Source of the DNA: Bombiscardovia nodaiensis
GTDB lineage: Bacteria > Actinomycetota > Actinomycetes > Actinomycetales > Bifidobacteriaceae
NCBI GenBank assembly: GCA_033127725.1
Contig: AP026798.1
Span: forward strand, 1,550,001 to 1,614,000
Direction: 5' to 3'
Length of the DNA: 64,000 nt
Positions 62,553 through 64,000 of this stretch are shown one piece after another (position 1 is the first letter of the stretch; the number at the start of each line of letters is the position of its first letter). Under the pieces are notes generated by a model. It was not told the origin of the DNA, did no database searches, and was given only the letters and a program-made list of their open reading frames with translations. The translations under genes and the position numbers were made by a program.

Positions 62553-62756
62553 TCAGATGCCGAAGACCTTCTTAACGATTTTCTCCACGGTATCGCCGGA
62601 GAGCTCAGCAGCATCGTTCTTGGTCTGGTTGATGCGGCCGAAGAGCTTATCGGCCTCTTCCACGGTAAACTCCTTGCCCGCTTCCTTGCCAATCTCAATC
62701 ACATCATTGACGCTCCGAGCTTCGTTCAGCTTGTTTACCAGTGTTTTCTCATCCAT
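62553..62756 (-). CDS. Small acidic/lysine-rich helical protein, Nif11-leader-like
   Basis: A 67-residue protein starting MDEKTLVNKLNEARSV and ending VEKIVKKVFGI. The segment IEIGKEAGKEFTVEEAD followed by an ELS motif recalls the leader part of Nif11-type peptides, but there is no GG cleavage site, no Cys/Ser-rich core and no modifying enzyme nearby. So a RiPP precursor is only one possibility, and a free-standing helical protein is another. GAAGG precedes the ATG at 62756. A U-tailed terminator follows. Confidence 0.6.
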   Translation of the reverse strand: MDEKTLVNKLNEARSVNDVIEIGKEAGKEFTVEEADKLFGRINQTKNDAAELSGDTVEKIVKKVFGI

Positions 62757-62873
62757 ATTGAGCACCTTCGTTCCTTGACTAACGGACTGTTTCTCGTCTC
62801 TATTGTAGTGCCTTCCAGCGATTGCGTTTCCTGAACGGCCCAGCGCGTAAGTGGGAGCCGCTAAACTGGGCCT

Positions 62874-63542
62874 ATGTGTGGACGATTCGCGGCGGCTGTA
62901 GACTACCAGGAACTCGCTGAGCTCTATGCGGCAACTGAAGGGTCTGGCCTGCCGCGCGCTTCTTGGAATATCTCACCCGGGCAGCAGATTGCCTTGCTTG
63001 CTCAAGATGAACACGGGCAGCGGCACTTGAACGCGGCCCTGTGGAATCTCGTGCCCCCTTGGGCTCCCTCGCTCAAGCTGGACTACCCCACCCACAACGC
63101 CCGGGTCGAATCCGCGCTTGAGAAACGCACCTACGGCGAAGCAGCGCGCAGCCACCGGGCGCTCATCCCCGCCTCGGGCTACTACGAGTGGACCCGCGCC
63201 CACGAGCCCTACTACTTTTGCTCCCCCAACAAAGAACCCCTGCTGATCGGCGGCCTCTACTCCTGGTGGCGGGCCGACGAGCGCTCCCCTTGGGTGCTGA
63301 CGGCCACCATTCTCACCAGGCAAGCTGAGGGCCGGGCGGCCCAAATCCATGACCGCATGCCAGTCTTGATTGACCCTAAGCTAGTAGATGACTGGCTGGA
63401 TCCGAACGTGGACGGCGCACAAATCCTGCCGGAGGCGGCGCAGACCGGGCTAGCTCTCTCGGCAGAACTCATCTGCTGGCAGGTTGCCCCTTTGAAGGGA
63501 GACGGACCGGAGCTGACTGAGGGCATTACCCTCAAATTGTAA
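62874..63542 (+). CDS. SOS response-associated peptidase (SRAP/HMCES/YedK family)
   Basis: A 222-residue protein that forms a thiazolidine crosslink with abasic sites in single-stranded DNA to protect them. The catalytic Cys2 is in MCGRFA and fixes the start exactly, since the initiator Met must be removed; the ribosome site itself is weak. Other conserved residues are in NARVESA, LIPASGYYEW (Glu) and IHDRMPVLI (His). It converges on the peptide deformylase gene. Confidence 0.93.
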   Translation: MCGRFAAAVDYQELAELYAATEGSGLPRASWNISPGQQIALLAQDEHGQRHLNAALWNLVPPWAPSLKLDYPTHNARVESALEKRTYGEAARSHRALIPASGYYEWTRAHEPYYFCSPNKEPLLIGGLYSWWRADERSPWVLTATILTRQAEGRAAQIHDRMPVLIDPKLVDDWLDPNVDGAQILPEAAQTGLALSAELICWQVAPLKGDGPELTEGITLKL

Positions 63543-63564
63543 ACGTTTGCATGAGCACGCAGGC

Positions 63565-64000
63565 TCAGAGCTCGAAGCCCAGCTCCTCGGCGGCCTGGGT
63601 TGGCACCGGGTCGTAGGCCCAGTATTCGCCCAAGTTCTCGTCGGAAGTCAGACTACGCGGCTGAGCTTGGTCAATGTACACCTCACCACTCAGGTGGTCG
63701 GTCTCGTGTTGGAAAATGCGGGCCGGCCAACCGTGCAAGTGCTCCTCGTGCGCCTTGCCGGACTCGTCCTGCCAAGTGGCCGTAATGTCCAGCCAGCGCT
63801 TGCGCACAGCCTGGTAGCCCTCGAAGGAGAGGCAGCCCTCGTAAAAGCTGGCGCACTGGCTGCCGATGGGCTCATAGTGCGGGTTGATGATGGTCCGGAA
63901 GGGCAGCTCGGCAATTTCTCGCGGGTCATCCTCGTCGTCTCGCAGGTGGTCCTCAACTACCGCAAAAGCTAGTCCAAGACCGATTTGCGGGGCAGCCAGG
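63565..64000 (-). CDS. def: Peptide deformylase, 5' end cut by window edge
   Basis: Removes the formyl group from the N-terminus of new proteins. The frame is open from the right edge (first full codon at 63999) to the stop at 63565, 145 codons. All three deformylase motifs are present: LAAPQIGLGLA, the metal-ligand Cys in EGCLS and QHETDHLSGE (HExxH). The N-terminus, including the start codon, lies outside the window. Confidence 0.93.
   Translation of the reverse strand, partial: LAAPQIGLGLAFAVVEDHLRDDEDDPREIAELPFRTIINPHYEPIGSQCASFYEGCLSFEGYQAVRKRWLDITATWQDESGKAHEEHLHGWPARIFQHETDHLSGEVYIDQAQPRSLTSDENLGEYWAYDPVPTQAAEELGFEL

Overview
The window looks like a chromosomal segment of a high-GC Gram-positive bacterium, most likely a Bifidobacterium or close relative (Bifidobacteriaceae), possibly of an animal- or insect-gut lineage. 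The clues are the strong AGGAG-type ribosome sites, an actinobacterial ileS T-box leader, lipoproteins and C-terminally anchored surface proteins with no outer-membrane genes, carbohydrate ABC transporters without their own ATPase, and many small sugar-catabolic clusters each with its own regulator. The genus is an inference; there is no rRNA here.

Layout. 1-7.4 kb is housekeeping: a PHP phosphoesterase cut by the left edge, a VKOR-like thiol oxidoreductase, glutamate racemase, a patatin-like lipase, a MacB-type ATPase-permease fusion and an SPFH protein. 7.7-13 kb holds an aldo/keto reductase and an apparent amino-acid utilisation group (RidA, a DauR-like regulator, an amino-acid permease, a PatB/MalY-type C-S lyase). 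13.3-15 kb is a GH2 glycosidase. 15.4-18.8 kb is the first of three large RCC1 surface proteins. 18.9-25.6 kb has ileS with its T-box, a ribokinase-like kinase, a GNAT acetyltransferase and a LacI regulator. 25.8-34.8 kb is a glycoside utilisation locus: TetR regulator, YesL-like protein, GH30, ABC binding protein and two permeases, and GH3. A near-identical 19-bp operator-like site lies between the -35 and -10 elements of both promoters in this locus. 35.3-35.7 kb is a small pseudogene.

36.1-39.4 kb is the second RCC1 protein, followed by a 22-bp perfect inverted repeat, a giant 1840-residue activase, xseA/xseB, an exonuclease/endonuclease/phosphatase-family protein, and the third RCC1 protein at 48.6-51.2 kb. 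After a tRNA-Arg(CCU) comes a pentose locus (SorC regulator, an orphan EIIC-type transporter, an FGGY kinase, UlaE-like and UlaF-like epimerases) that should feed L-xylulose-type sugars to D-xylulose 5-phosphate. The right end has a VanX-like pseudogene broken by an amber codon, a VapBC-like toxin-antitoxin pair, a LysR regulator, a lipoprotein-like fragment, a zinc alcohol dehydrogenase, a DUF3737 protein, a small acidic protein, an SRAP protein and peptide deformylase cut by the right edge.

The most notable signal is the RCC1 family. The three proteins share a plan: seven-unit RCC1 arrays, an InlB-type repeat plus an IPT-like linker before the C-terminal array, and an LPxAG motif with a membrane segment at the C-terminus. 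Two of the three genes carry a run of exactly ten G near the 5' end. Loss or gain of one G leads to an early stop in every case, immediately in one gene. This is the layout of independent ON/OFF phase-variation switches on surface proteins.
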